From Leptobrachium leishanense (lineage: Eukaryota; Chordata; Amphibia; Anura; Megophryidae), in NCBI GenBank assembly GCA_009667805.1, contig CM019075.1, positions 15,515,738 through 15,579,737 of the forward strand: a stretch of 64,000 nt of DNA. Direction: 5' to 3'. Of this stretch, positions 12,701 to 24,884 are shown piece after piece. The position numbers and the translations under genes are program-made. The notes under the pieces are model-generated. The model ran no database searches and was not told the origin of the DNA. It saw only the letters and a list, made by a program, of their open reading frames with translations. Positions within the stretch are counted from its first letter, which is position 1; the number at the start of each line of letters is the position of its first letter.

Positions 12701-15700
12701 GAGTGACACTATCACTATATGAACAGCAAAGCTACAGAGTGACGCTATCACTGTATACACGGCAAAGATACAGAGTGACGCTATGACTGTATACACGGCA
12801 AAGATACAGAGTGACGCTATCACTGTATACACGGCAAAGATACAGAGTGACGCTATCACTGTATACACAGCAAAGCTACAGAGTGACGCTATCACTGTAT
12901 ACACGGCAAAGCTACAGAGTGACGCTATCACTGTATACACAGCAAAGCTACAGAGTGACGCTATCACTGTATACACAGCAAAGCTACAGAGTGACGCTAT
13001 CACTGTATACCCGGCAAAGCTACAGAGTGACGCTATCACTGTATACACGGCAAAGATACAGAGTGACGCTATCACTGTATACACGCAAAGCTACAGAGTG
13101 ACGCTATCATTGTATACACGGCAAAGCTACAGAGTGACACTATCACTGTATACACGGCAAAGCTACAGAGTGACACTATCACTATATGAACAGCAAAGCT
13201 ACAGAGTGACGCTATCACTGTATACACGCAAAGCTACAGAGTGACGCTATCACTGTATACACGCAAAGCTACAGAGTGACGCTATCACTGTATACACGGC
13301 AAAGCTACAGAGTGACACTATCACTGTATACACGGCAAAGCTACAGAGTGACACTATCACTATATGAACAGCAAAGATACAGAGTGACGCTATCACTGTA
13401 TACACGGCAAAGCTACAGAGTGACGCTATCACTGTATACACGGCAAAGATACAGAGTGACGCTATCACTGTATACATGGCAAAGCTACAGAGTGACGCTA
13501 TCACTGTATACACGGCAAAGCTACAGAGTGACGCTATCACTGTATACACGGCAAAGATACAGAGTGACGCTATCACTGTATACACGGCAAAGATACAGAG
13601 TGACGCTATCACTGTATACATGGCAAAGCTACAGAGTGACGCTATCACTGTATACATGGCAAAGCTACAGAGTGACGCTATCACTGTATACACGGCAAAG
13701 ATAGAGTGACGCTATCACTGTATACACGCAAAGCTACAGAGTCACACTATCACTGTATACACGGCAAAGCTACAGAGTGACGCTATCACTGTATACACGC
13801 AAAGCTACAGAGTCACACTATCACTGTATACACGGCAAAGCTACAGAGTGACGCTATCACTGTATACACAGCAAAGATACAGAGTGACGCTATCACTGTA
13901 TACACGGCAAAGATACAGAGTGACACTATCACTGTATACACGGCAAAGCTACAGAGTGACGCTATCACTGTATACACGGCAAAGCTACAAAGTGACACTA
14001 TCACTGTATACACAGCAAAGCTACAGAGTGACACTATCACTGTATACACAGCAAAGCTACAGAGTGACGCTATCACTGTATACACGGCAAAGCTACAGAG
14101 TGACGCTATCACTGTATACACGGCAAAGCTACAGAGTGACACTATCACTGTATACACGGCAAAGCTACAGAGTGACGCTATCACTGTATACACAGCAAAG
14201 ATACAGAGTGACGCTATAACTGTATGAACAACAAAGCTACAGAGTGACGCTATCACTGTATACACGGCAAAGCTACAGAGTGACGCTATCACTGTATACA
14301 CGGCAAAGCTACAGAGTGACGCTATCACTGTATACACGGCAAAGATAGAGTGACGCGATCACTGTATACACGGCAAAGCTACAGAGTCACACTATCACTG
14401 TATACACGGCAAAGCTACAGAGTGACGCTATCACTGTATACACGGCAAAGCTACAGAGTGACGCTATCACTGTATACACGGCAAAGCTACAGAGAGACGC
14501 TATCACTGTATACCACGGCAAAGCTACAGAGTGACGCTATCACTGTATACACGGCAAAGCTACAGAGTGACGCTATCACTGTATACACGGCAAAGATAGA
14601 GTGACGCTATCACTGTATACACGCAAAGCTACAGAGTGACGCTATCACTGTATACACGGCAAAGATAGAGTGACGCGATCACTGTATACACGCAAAGCTA
14701 CAGAGTCACACTATCACTGTATACACGGCAAAGCTACAGAGTGACGCTATCACTGTATACACGGCAAAGCTACAGAGTGACGCTATCACTGTATACACGG
14801 CAAAGCTACAGAGAGACGCTATCACTGTATACACGGCAAAGCTACAGAGTGACGCTATCACTGTATACACGGCAAAGCTACAGAGTGACGCTATCACTGT
14901 ATACACGGCAAAGATAGAGTGACGCTATCACTGTATACACGCAAAGCTACAGAGTGACACTATCACTATATGAACAGCAAAGCTACAGAGTGACGCTATC
15001 ACTGTATACACGGCAAAGATACAGAGTGACACTATCACTGTATACACGGCAAAGCTACAAAGTGACACTATCACTGTATACACGGCAAAGATAGAGTGAC
15101 GCTATCACTGTATACACAGCAAAGCTACAGAGTGACACTATCACTGTATACACAGCAAAGCTACAGAGTGACGCTATCACTGTATACACGGCAAAGCTAC
15201 AGAGTGACGCTATCACTGTATACACGGCAAAGCTACAGAGTGACACTATCACTGTATACATGGCAAAGCTACAGAGTGACGCTATCACTGTATACACAGC
15301 AAAGATACAGAGTGACGCTATAACTGTATGAACAACAAAGCTACAGAGTGACGCTAATCACTGTATACACGGCAAAGCTACAGAGTGACGCTATCACTGT
15401 ATACACGGCAAAGCTACAGAGTGACGCTATCACTGTATACACGGCAAAGATAGAGTGACGCGATCACTGTATACACGCAAAGCTACAGAGTCACACTATC
15501 ACTGTATACACGGCAAAGCTACAGAGTGACGCTATCACTGTATACACGGCAAAGCTACAGAGTGACGCTATCACTGTATACACGGCAAAGCTACAGAGTG
15601 ACGCTATCACTGTATACACGGCAAAGATAGCGTCACTCTATCTTTGCCGTGTATACAGTGATAGCGTCACTCTGTAGCTTTGCCGTGTATACAGTGATAG

Positions 15701-16770
15701 TGTGACTCTGTAGCTTTGCGTGTATACAGTGATCGCGTCACTCTATCTTTGCCGTGTATACAGTGATCGCGTCACTCTGTAGCTTTGCCGTGTATACAGT
15801 GATAGTGTGACTCTGTAGCTTTGCGTGTATACAGTGATCGCGTCACTCTATCTTTGCCGTGTATACAGTGATAGCGTCACTCTGTAGCTTTGCCGTGTAT
15901 ACAGTGATAGCGTCACTCTGTAGCTTTGCCGTGTATACAGTGATAGCGTCACTCTGTAGCTTTGTTGTTCATACAGTTATAGCGTCACTCTGTATCTTTG
16001 CTGTGTATACAGTGATAGCGTCACTCTGTAGCTTTGCCATGTATACAGTGATGGCAAAGCTACAGAGTGACACTATCACTGTATACATGGCAAAGCTACA
16101 GAGTGACGCTATCACTGTATACACGGCAAAGCTACAGAGTGACGCTATCACTGTATACACGGCAAAGCTACAGAGTGACGCTATCACTGTATACACGGCA
16201 AAGATAGCGTCACTCTATCTTTGCCGTGTATACAGTGATAGCGTCACTCTGTAGCTTTGCCGTGTATACAGTGATAGCGTCACTCTGTAGCTTTGCCGTG
16301 TATACAGTGATAGCGTCACTCTGTAGCTTTGCTGTGTATACAGTGATAGCGTCACTCTGTAGCTTTGCCATGTATACAGTGAGTGTCACTCTGTAGCTTT
16401 GCCGTGTATACAGTGATAGCGTCACTCTATCACTGTATACACGCAAAGCTACAGAGTGACACTATCACTGTATACACGGCAAAGATACAGAGTGACACTA
16501 TCACTATATGAACAGCAAAGCTACAGAGTGACGCTATCACTGTATACACGGCAAAGATACATAGTGACGCTATCACTGTATACACGGCAAAGATACAGAG
16601 TGACGCTATCAATGTATACACGGCAAAGATACATAGTGACGCTATCACTGTATACACGGCAAAGATACAGAGTGACGCTATCACTGTATACACGGCAAAG
16701 ATACAGAGTGACGCTATCACTGTATACAGGGCAAAGATACAGAGTGACGCTATCACTGTATACACAGCAA
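9762..16770. repeat. 36-bp minisatellite, about 7 kb, about 190 units
   Basis: Tandem array with consensus gacgctatcactgtatacac plus ggcaaagctacagagt (36 bp). Variants include gatacag for gctacag, cactatatgaacagcaaag for cactgtatacacggcaaag, and a 35-bp form with cacgcaaag. A higher-order period of 143 bp is visible: the 35-bp variant recurs at 11721, 11864, 12330, 12473, 12616, 13083 and 13226. Because 36 is divisible by three, long open frames of 12-residue repeats appear on both strands (up to 399 codons). I read these as by-products, not genes. The array lies in znf687 intron 6. Confidence 0.97.
15627..16430. repeat. Inverted blocks inside the 36-bp minisatellite
   Basis: The unit orientation flips four times. 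Forward units end at about 15630, reverse units run to about 16052, forward to about 16206, reverse to about 16429, then forward again to the array end. Two junctions (near 15621-15649 and 16199-16227) are the same short palindrome: ggcaaagata and tatctttgcc around gcgtcactc. The blocks could fold into large hairpins of several hundred bases. Confidence 0.92.
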
Positions 16771-16974
16771 CTGAATTGCACCAAGCGGTGAATTCCTTAA
16801 CTGAATGAGCAAAATAAAATTGTAAACATGGCACCGTATCCACTTCATTGATTCAATTTAATAAAAAGAAAAAAATATATTTTTATCTAAGTGTTTTTAT
16901 TTTTACATACACTATGTCCATGTCTAGACCCCGGCCTTTGCAATGATCCTTCATAAGTCATATGACTCTGTAAG

Positions 16975-17843
16975 CAGGGTGGATAAAAATCAATGATTTT
17001 TTAAAAAAAATAAAAATAAAAATAAAAAAAAAAAATCGGATTTTTTTGATTTAAATCAGATTTTTTTAAATAAATGCTTTTTGAGGAAAATATATTACCA
17101 TCCAAAGGTTATTCCATCATGAAATAAAGATTCGTTTTTTAATTATGTAGAATAAGGCTGTATGTTTAATTTTTTTGGTAAATAAATTCCATTAATCCAT
17201 TCACAATGTCATGCTCTTCCAGAGGTTTTTGTAAGAGTATTGGGCAGTTTCTCTGCCTACAAGATATTATCACAGATGCTTGGTTTACTTTTGCAGTTCT
17301 CAAAACTGAATTTGACTCAGCAGAGATCACATGCCTCTTCTTCACAGCAAAAATGTGATAACCTGAACAAAGTTGAGAAAAACACCTAATCCTAACTTCT
17401 ACAAACCTATGAATACAGAATCAACTCCTTCAGTGCTAAGTTTCAAGAAGTTCAGTGAATAGAATAGAAACAATATTTTTCTGATTGTTTGGAGTGGAAT
17501 AGATCTGCACAAGAAGAAAGTGAAACTAAGTGTGAGGAAGAAGTGGCAAGCAGACAAGCAGTACTACAAAATGAAAGTGAAACTTTCTGAGCACAATACT
17601 GCACAGCCACAGACAGACAAGTCTTTGGATCTTTTTGTGTGTATGACCTGAGGTTTATCACATTCTTTCCTTGAAGGAAAAAAACCTATAATGGCAGCAG
17701 GCCGTAAAAGAGATCCAATTTGATAGAGATGGCAGCTGCTCTTTAAAAATTATGATTTAAATCGAGTTGATTTAAATCAAGGCTTTTTTTTATTAGTGAT
17801 TTAAATCATGATTTAAATCATGATTTAAATCAAATCCACCCTG
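16975..17843. mobile_element. Non-autonomous hAT element (cagggtggataaaaatc)
   Basis: Termini are cagggtggataaaaatc and aaatcaaatccaccctg. A perfect 8-bp target duplication tctgtaag lies at 16967-16974 and 17844-17851. An 8-bp duplication and CAGGG...CCCTG ends are hAT hallmarks. Subterminal regions are AT-rich with repeated gatttaaatca words. I see no intact transposase. It is inserted inside the family C relic. Confidence 0.9.
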
Positions 17844-17852
17844 TCTGTAAGT

Positions 17853-17978
17853 AAGGGGTCGGCAACCTTGGCACTCCAGATGTTTTGGAACCACATATTC
17901 AGCTACTCAATAGGTTGGTAGAGCCTCATGGGAAACGTAGTTCCAAAGGATCTGGAGAGCCAAAGTTGCTGACCCCTG
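17853..17978. mobile_element. MITE of the aggggtcggcaacctt type
   Basis: Inverted ends are aggggtcggcaaccttggca and ggagagccaaagttgctgac followed by ccct. The interior reads cagatgttttggaac on one side and acgtagttccaaaggatctgg on the other. The same element sits at the corresponding position in the family C copy at 47132. It is a non-coding hAT-type MITE. Confidence 0.7.
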
Positions 17979-18486
17979 CTGTAGTATATAGGAACCAAAA
18001 ATACAGGGGACCAATAGACCCCCAGCATCTTCTGTGTAGGGAATTCCCTGCCAGATGGGAGGTAAGCCCAAATTCTGTTGTCGTCGCGCTCATGCGCAAT
18101 ACCGTCAGGTGGCAGGAGACATCTTACAGTGAGAGCTGACAGCCTGCTGTGGGAGAAGCCCCGATTCAGCAACATTCTGCGGTACCTGATGTGTGGCGTC
18201 TGCAGTGAGCCAACATGTCAAATTCTCAGCAATATTGGCAAATAAAAAGCAGATACCGTTATCAGTGTTTGGATGAATATCGGCCGCAGATAATCGGTCT
18301 ATCCCTAATTACAATCTAATTTCATCAAGCCTTGGAACCTCGTGGTCTTTGTACAACCCTGTTAATGAACAGGTCACCAGGGAGCTCTTTGTAGTAACCT
18401 TGTACGTATGGGCCCCCACCCGCCGATAACGTGGATTGTACACAATGCAGCGTCGTACTCAATAAAGCCCCCACAGATCTACTGAC

Positions 18487-18816
18487 CTTTCCGTGTTCCT
18501 TCTTCATGTGCGTCACGTACTCGTCTCTCTCAGGAAACCATGAGTGGCAGATCCCGCAGGTCCAGCAGTTGCTCCTCTGCCGTGGAGCGTCTGTCTTGCG
18601 TGTCTCTTTTGGCTTCGCTTTCTTGCGTATCTCGGGGGAGCTTGGCTGGTCAGATGAGGAGGAGTCCTCTACCTCTGGTTCCGGTACCGGTTCAGGCTCC
18701 TGCTCTGGTTCTGGCTCCGGCTGCTTTGTCACTGGCACGTCCACCGGCTCCGGCTTGGGACTGAGCAGCTCGGGAGCCTGAGGGGGGTCCTCCCTCACCT
18801 GACTGTTATGAGTAGT
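18487..18816 (-). CDS. znf687: znf687 exon with acidic/proline linker and a C2H2 finger
   Basis: This 330-bp exon encodes codons 930-1039 (phase 0 at both ends). It begins TTHNSQVRE: His932 completes the finger started in the previous exon (Cys911, Cys914, His927, His932), so that finger is split by the intron. A low-complexity linker follows with PEPEPEQEPEPVPEPE and a serine cluster, then a basic KKAKPKETRK stretch, then WTCGICHSWFPERDEYVTHM with Cys1016, Cys1019, His1032, His1037. The acceptor is ttttgcag|actactcat and the donor is ggaaag|gtcagt. The CHSWFPERDEYV block is distinctive for ZNF687. Confidence 0.95.
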
Positions 18817-20114
18817 CTGCAAAATCATTTTAAAAGACCGTTAGGGAAGAGGTTTCACACTCCACCTGCAGAGACCTACACCGCGATCATACATCAATGC
18901 CAAGTTACCATGGATACATCACCAACGTGTGCCCACTACTAGTAACGCCTACAAATAAGGACAACACCAGGGGGGTAGATTAGAATGCTTTTAAGTTCCC
19001 TGTCTCATCTCATTCAGCTGCCAGTTCTTATCTGGAGTCACCGCAATCCCCGTACAAAGGCAAGTATTTATATTTCCGGCCGTCTCGCTGGGGTAGAACA
19101 CGGCGATTGGCACTGGAGGTAGAGGTAAGCGATCTTTCAGGAAAGTGGCATGATGCCAGCGCCCTCATTCGAAATTGGAAGCAGTCATTGTCACTATGCC
19201 AACCTTGTGCTGTAACTACACCCCAAATAACACTATTGTTTGGAAAGATCAGTCTTTTATCTTCCCAAAATGGAGTTTGGGGCTCCGAGGCATTAAAAGA
19301 ACAGAAGCGGGCGTCTAAATGAACCGCTACTTCCCTACAGAGTATAATTCTGCTGTGCTTAGGTTACAGATGACGCGGTGCATAGCTGCGCACTGCGTCA
19401 TCTCCTCTGAAGTGAAAAGTGGACAATGACCCTGCATTACAACAACTAGTTTTCTTTTTTGCCCACACATTATAGGACAGTGATGGTGAACTTTGGCACT
19501 GCAGTTGTTTCTGAACTACATGTCCCAGGATGCTTAGTCACACGTAAGGCTGGCTGAGCATCGTGGAACATGCATTTCAGGGTTTGAAATGGGGTGCCAA
19601 GGTTTGTCATCACTGTTAGATGTTCATGCTTGGCATTACAGGAAATACCAGACCCTGGCTTGTCCAATGACACCTCACTTGACCTTGTGGGCTTTATAGC
19701 GTGGAGATACCGGGGTCCAAAGGACGCCGCCTCTTACCTGAGGCTACAACGCCAAAGGACTATAAAGTGTCCCCGAGCTCCACCTCACTCCAATAGAAGC
19801 GGAAAACAAACACCTGATCAGCACTGGAGCAATGGAAAAGGCGATTGGCCGCAATGACCCATCCTGAGCTTCATCTGTATCCTTCGGGAATTTGGACTAC
19901 GCGTGGGACACATCATCCGCAGCAAAGGGTTAACACTAACAAAACCCTAAATCTAGAACCTCTAATAGGCTTTGCTGCCAAAATCGTTTCCGGATACCCC
20001 ACCGGGGGAATAGATCTGTGCTGCAGTTTAAAGACAGTCAATTTGCGGTGGCAGCGGCGTATCTAGCAGCGGCCACGCAGTGCCTTATAAAAGCTCAGCA
20101 TCCTACAACCTTAC
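18817..20114. other. znf687 intron 5 with one MITE
   Basis: A 1.3-kb intron. At 19478-19615 it carries a MITE with ends cagtgatggtgaactttggc and the inverse gccaaggtttgtcatcactg. The flanking 8-mers ttatagga and ttagatgt are only weakly alike. Nothing else is supported. Confidence 0.6.
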
Positions 20115-20292
20115 CTTGAGATGTTCCAGCATGGTGCGCTTCTGTGCAAATAGCAGAGGGCATTCCGGGCACTTGAAGACGCTCACCCTCTGATTAGCCA
20201 GCTGCTGGTCAAAGTGTGAATGGTCCAGGTGGGCGCAGAGTAAAGGCTTGTGGGTAAAGACTGTGTCACACATTGCACACTTAAAGATCATC
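20115..20292 (-). CDS. znf687: znf687 exon with one and a half C2H2 fingers
   Basis: This 178-bp exon encodes codons 870-929. The first finger is [20 protein letters not shown] with Cys875, Cys878, His891 and a second zinc His that could be His894 or His896. The sequence LDHSHFDQQ gives three closely spaced histidines. The second finger, [20 protein letters not shown], has Cys911, Cys914 and His927 and is completed in the next exon. The acceptor is gccag|gatgatc and the donor is ctcaag|gtaaggt. A 116-bp intron separates it from the preceding exon, by far the shortest here. Confidence 0.95.
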
Positions 20293-20408
20293 CTGGCAAT
20301 TTCAAAACAAACAGAGGAACATCAGGTCAGAGGTGACGTCAAAGAAAAGTGTCAAAATGACCATGACCCCCCCCCGCAGATAATCACCGTTAAGATGGTG
20401 CCACTTAC

Positions 20409-20585
20409 TTGGCTTGCTGGCTGCTGAATCCTGGGTGCTGCGTGTATATGTGGGCGTGGGCACTGGGTGCAGATTTAAACGCCATGGGGCATATAGGGCA
20501 CTTATGAAAGACCTCGCAGTGGGACGTCTGGATGTGGGACTTGATGGAATTCAGCCCTCCAAAGACGACGGCGCAGCTCTGACAC
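20409..20585 (-). CDS. znf687: znf687 exon with two C2H2 fingers
   Basis: This 177-bp exon encodes codons 811-870. Finger one has Cys812, Cys815, His828, His833 around [15 protein letters not shown]. Finger two has Cys840, Cys843, His856, His861 around [16 protein letters not shown]. The [18 protein letters not shown] segment is nearly invariant in the ZNF687/592/532 family. The acceptor is ctccag|gtgtcag and the donor is agccaa|gtaagt. Phase 2 in and 2 out fits both neighbours. Confidence 0.95.
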
Positions 20586-22028
20586 CTGGAGGAGCGCAAC
20601 AAACCGAGAAGTCAGTGATCACATGTCAAAAAGTGCAAAACACTAAACTGAAGAATACACACGCGTTATACGGGCCCATCCTCGCCCTCTTCTCATGCCA
20701 CTTTCCTATACAGGTCGGGCAGCCCTTCTCTGGAATCCCTAAATTCTGAAGGCTCTGGAAACTGGAACGCCGTCGCTCGGGAACCCAGTTCCTGAGATCT
20801 GTGGCAGATTGCAACCCGCGCTGTGAACCTCTGGCCAGCACAGCACTCACAGAATGTGTACACGGCAGTGGCTGCAGCAGATTGTGGCACACGCCATGTA
20901 CCTCTGAGCAGCACGGCGCTTGCAGAATGTGTAGACAGCGGTGGCTGCAGCAGATTGTGGCACGCACGATGTACCTCTGAGCAGCACGGTACTCGCAGGA
21001 TGTGTACACAGCAGTGGCTGCAACAGGAAAGGGATTACGACTCTCCAGCTGCAATCGCCTTCCTCTAAAACAGATTCTCAGGGGGTTCTGAAATCATAAA
21101 CGCTCAGGTCCCAAGCAGTCTGGATAACAGGAGCGCGACCTGTAGACACTTTACCAGGGTGTATGGTGTAGACTTCACCACAGCATGTCTCACCCCAAAT
21201 ATATAATATTAGGCGTGTGGATAAACCGATACACGAAGCAGGCGCACAAAGAGCTACCGGAAGATCAAGCTCCCTGATAACAATGTAAAGGAGTAATCCT
21301 GTGACTCCATCTGGGAATAGATCATAAAGGCTTTACCCGTCACATAAAAAGATCCCCACGCACAATCACAAACAGACGCTCGTACCGATAGATGTGACAC
21401 AGAGTCACTGTGTGCTGATATCTTCATACATCACGTAGAAAGAGTCGCGACAGCGCCGTGTGTATGCACTAGTGTCACCCGTGGTTAATGGTAGCATGAG
21501 CATCAAATACAAACGTTTAGGGTATTTAACCCTTCGGTGTAATGTTCATTAGGATTCCACACTGGTCTTTGCTGCTCATCCTACGCATTAAACACGGGGG
21601 ACACTAGTGCACCTTTTTGAAGAAACACAGCGCTGTCACCACTTTTTCTACAGGTTTCCTACACCGAAAGACCCAGGGTATTGGTGGTGAGACATTGCAG
21701 TGTGTTTGGGAATATCTTTATGCTGTACAGAGACTTTATTTGAGACACACACACACAGTAATTCATAGTCATAACACCCGCGTGATCGTCACAGAATTAC
21801 ATTATGTGCCACATCAACTAAAGAACAGAATACAAAAACAAACTTGGCATTACAAAATGACATGATATGGACGTACACAATATTACAAAGTCATCAGTGA
21901 CACAGACATACCGGATATATATGTATCACTAAGGGGATACGCACCAAATCATTACAACAACTCACAGAAATATTTACCAACGCTGCTTTTCAACTCATGC
22001 TGACAATATGCAATAAATACATTGCGTT
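20586..22028. other. znf687 intron, first part, with a 73-bp tandem repeat
   Basis: At about 20830-21030 a 73-bp unit (gcagcagattgtggcac, then gtacctctgagcagcacgg) is repeated about 2.7 times. The rest of the stretch to 22028 has no feature I can support. Confidence 0.6.
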
Positions 22029-22702
22029 TAGAGCTGTAACTAACGAGTATCTTCATAATAGATTAGTTGGCCGATTAATCGATTCATCAGATAAAATAAA
22101 AACATGCAAATTGCATATTTTGTTGCACACAAGGTGCATGGCCACCTGGTCACAGCGATGGATTGATGCTGTGTGCACAGCTTAAACCCACGTCTGCTAT
22201 CACCCCTAACGAACACTGCTACAAGCGCTCAGATATACATGATGATGTCAGCAAGAAATCAGGATGAGAACAGGGAGCACTCCACGCTGCCGTAACATTT
22301 TAGCCTGTTAGAGTGTCCCTTTACAATAATTTCATGAACAAACTGAACAGGAGGAAGGTCCGGAGGTGGAAAGGAGTGAGTTTGGGCATGGGTCTGGACC
22401 CAAGTGTGAGAGGGAGTGGGTTTGGGCAAAAAGACTGGACCTGAGTGTGAGAAAGAGTTTGTGGAAAGGGACCAAAAGGGAGAGAATGGTAGCTCCAGAC
22501 CAAAGGGGGGTGACAGGCAGGTTGAGGTGGTGGCACAGGACGTAGGAGAATCTGAGGTTATAATGTTTAACTCCGTCAGACTCTAATCACTTTGTGCACA
22601 CACTGTTTAATCTACAAACGATTAAATCGATAATGAAAATAGTTGACAACTATTCTCATTATTGATTAGTTGTCAATTAATCAATTAGTTGTTTCGGCCC
22701 TA
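22029..22702. mobile_element. Non-autonomous hAT, family D, perfect target duplication
   Basis: Ends are tagagctgtaactaacgag and aattagttgtttcggcccta. A perfect 8-bp duplication attgcgtt lies at 22021-22028 and 22703-22710. The terminal regions are dense in attaatcgatt words. The interior at about 22340-22530 (gtgtgagagggagtgggttt and similar) is the reverse complement of 52200-52430 in the copy at 51874-54453, so both belong to one family. No transposase. Confidence 0.9.
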
Positions 22703-22710
22703 ATTGCGTT

Positions 22711-24207
22711 CACAACAGCACATACAACGCACGCGCATGTCACGACTCGTGAAAAATACCCAAATATGCCAAAACCTAGGTGCACAGGGAGCCTCACGAT
22801 GATGCATGTACCGAGCTCCATTTGAGGATATTACAATAGAGAGGTTTGAACGCGTCCTAAAGCTACGTTCATTTTTCTTTCCTCTCGGTCCCGTGAATAA
22901 TCACATCTCATGTATTTAATTAAACTCGAGGAATATTCAGATCTGCTTCCTATGTAAACGACTCCCCTCCGGCTTCACGCTTTAATCGTTTCTCAGCGCT
23001 GAGAATAAAGCATCTCACAGATGGTCCTTTCAAGGTCTACATGTCATCACAACTCCATGTAACCCCTCAAAATATTCAGATTTTATGATGGAACAAGGGC
23101 ACCATCTAGTGGTGAACTGATAGATACCAGTCTCCTGCAGACATGTAGTTGTGGATATCTAGCACCATCTATTCTAGTGAACATTGATCAGACGTTAAAA
23201 TGGATTAAAAACCAATCTTCTTGTATAATAATAACCTAATAGTGATAAATAATAATAATTTCCCTGTCCTATACATATAGAAGTTTATCGAAATAGAACA
23301 CTTAATAAGCCCTTTTCTGAAATAAAAGTAACTGCAGACTATTTGCTGTAGAAACTCTCAGAAATGTGGGATGATGACATGACTTAGAAAGCCCCCCCCC
23401 CACTCCTCTGATCATACCATGACATGTGATTCTGGGCATAAACAAAGTTTTTGTTTATCCCAACAAGTTAAATGGAAACCATATATGGTTAAGTGCAGCT
23501 ATGTAAATGAACTCTGACGCGGAAAACGTATCTGCGCCTTTTTAACTCTGACGTGATCAGTTTCATGATTGGCTATTGTACCACACCCTTGTGTTCTATA
23601 TAAGAGTCTGATAACTGCTGAGAGCAGTTTTACTCTGCACATTTGTGTGGGTGTCTTATTGCTTTCCCGTTAGCTAACGTTACGCCTTACAAGGGGAGCA
23701 AAGGAATACAGAAATCTTCTGGGTTGCGTATTTGGTAAATATATGAATATGAAATAGATACGCCCACTCTCTGTTATTGGTCGAAAGCTAGGAAAACATG
23801 GGTGATCATAGATGAGAAATTCATTATTATCCCAGAGCACTTTTTTAATGGGATTTTGTAGGGGACAATGTTCTTGGATTCTTAATTTTGAATATTATTG
23901 ACCTTATTGGGTTATGTTTGGGAGAATTAACAGTAAATGGATTGACTGAGTCTACCTTTACAGACAGAGCTATCCAGTTTACTACCATTAATTCACGTAC
24001 ACGCTGACACACTCATTTCCAGACTGACGGGGAGGATTACAATAAATCTGGTGACTATCAGAGTATCCACATTCCCGCAAGATTAGCTGGTGAGTATGAA
24101 AACGTTCACGGTCTTTTTTCCTTTTAAAATAAATCCAAGCTTTGCGTGATTTATGGTGCATTCCCCTGGCAGTCATGTTCTTAAATACTCATTGTGAAAG
24201 GTGAATA
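22711..24207. other. Intronic stretch with a possible LTR or promoter remnant
   Basis: 23500-23700 has a core-promoter-like layout: gattggcta (inverted CCAAT) near 23571, a TATA box tctatataagag near 23595, and a pyrimidine-rich downstream part. This could be a solo LTR remnant, but I could not place TG/CA ends or a target duplication. 23098-23120 holds the caccatctagtggtg motif often seen in SINEs. The remainder is featureless. Confidence 0.3.
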
Positions 24208-24884
24208 TTAAGGGGTAGGGATGCACAATACCATTATTTGAAGACTGAGTATCCACACATTTTTTTAAAGGTACTCACAGATTCCGAGTACTGATACTTT
24301 TATTTAAATTCATGTGAACGATTTCAAAAAAATAATTTTGAATTTTGATGACAGCCTTTTCAATTTATGTTCACAGCCTGACCACACACTTTCACACACA
24401 CGAGATCTCATATACATATATACCAAACACCAGACCTCAGATACATGTATACACAGACACATCAGACCTCAGATACATGTATACATATAAATTATATATA
24501 TATTAGGGATGCACCGATACCAGTATAGGTGCTGATACTCCATTTGCACAAGTATTTGTACACATGCAAATGTCCCGATACCGCCTCAACACCCGAAAGC
24601 CAGCGCTGGGCCAAATTGCCAGTATCCAAGGGTCTGGGGCAGCTGGCCGAATGCATTAAAAACATTTGGCCAGCGTTGCCCTCTGGCCAGCCACGTTACC
24701 GAGCGCCCGCCGGGCTGGGACGCTGCCTCCAGCCGACATCTCACGGGAGTCGCAAGATCTCAAGGGAGCATATCACTGCCCTGCGACCGTTCGGTAACGA
24801 AGCCAGACGTAAGGGAGCGCTGGCTAAATGCTTTTAATGCATCCAGCCAGCTGCCCCAGTGTCAGTTTGAGGTCTGTATACATA

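Larger units (their letters stand above)
16842..18307 (-). mobile_element. hAT-like element, family C (tagggatagacc), relic copy
   Basis: Read on the minus strand it begins tagggatagaccgattatct (from 18307) and tracks the copy at 47132-49241 for several hundred bases: the cacatcaggctg-like block, the catctggcagggaattccct block, then the same internal aggggtc...gacccct MITE. The segment beyond the MITE resumes at 16966-16842 (agtcatatgac and the ataaaa-rich part). Between these halves another hAT has inserted (16975-17843). The far end is not recognisable. It is non-coding and lies in znf687 intron 6. Confidence 0.75.

Noticed and set aside
9762..16770. CRISPR-like array of regular repeats
   Set aside because: Monomers are head-to-tail without unique spacers, and the sequence is vertebrate; it is a minisatellite.
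18431..18781. 116-codon plus-strand frame with SGSGTGSGSCSGSG repeats
   Set aside because: Antisense of the PEPEPE linker exon of znf687.
23500..23700. Host gene promoter with TATA and CCAAT boxes
   Set aside because: No exon follows in either direction and the segment resembles an LTR-type promoter; kept only as a low-confidence remnant.
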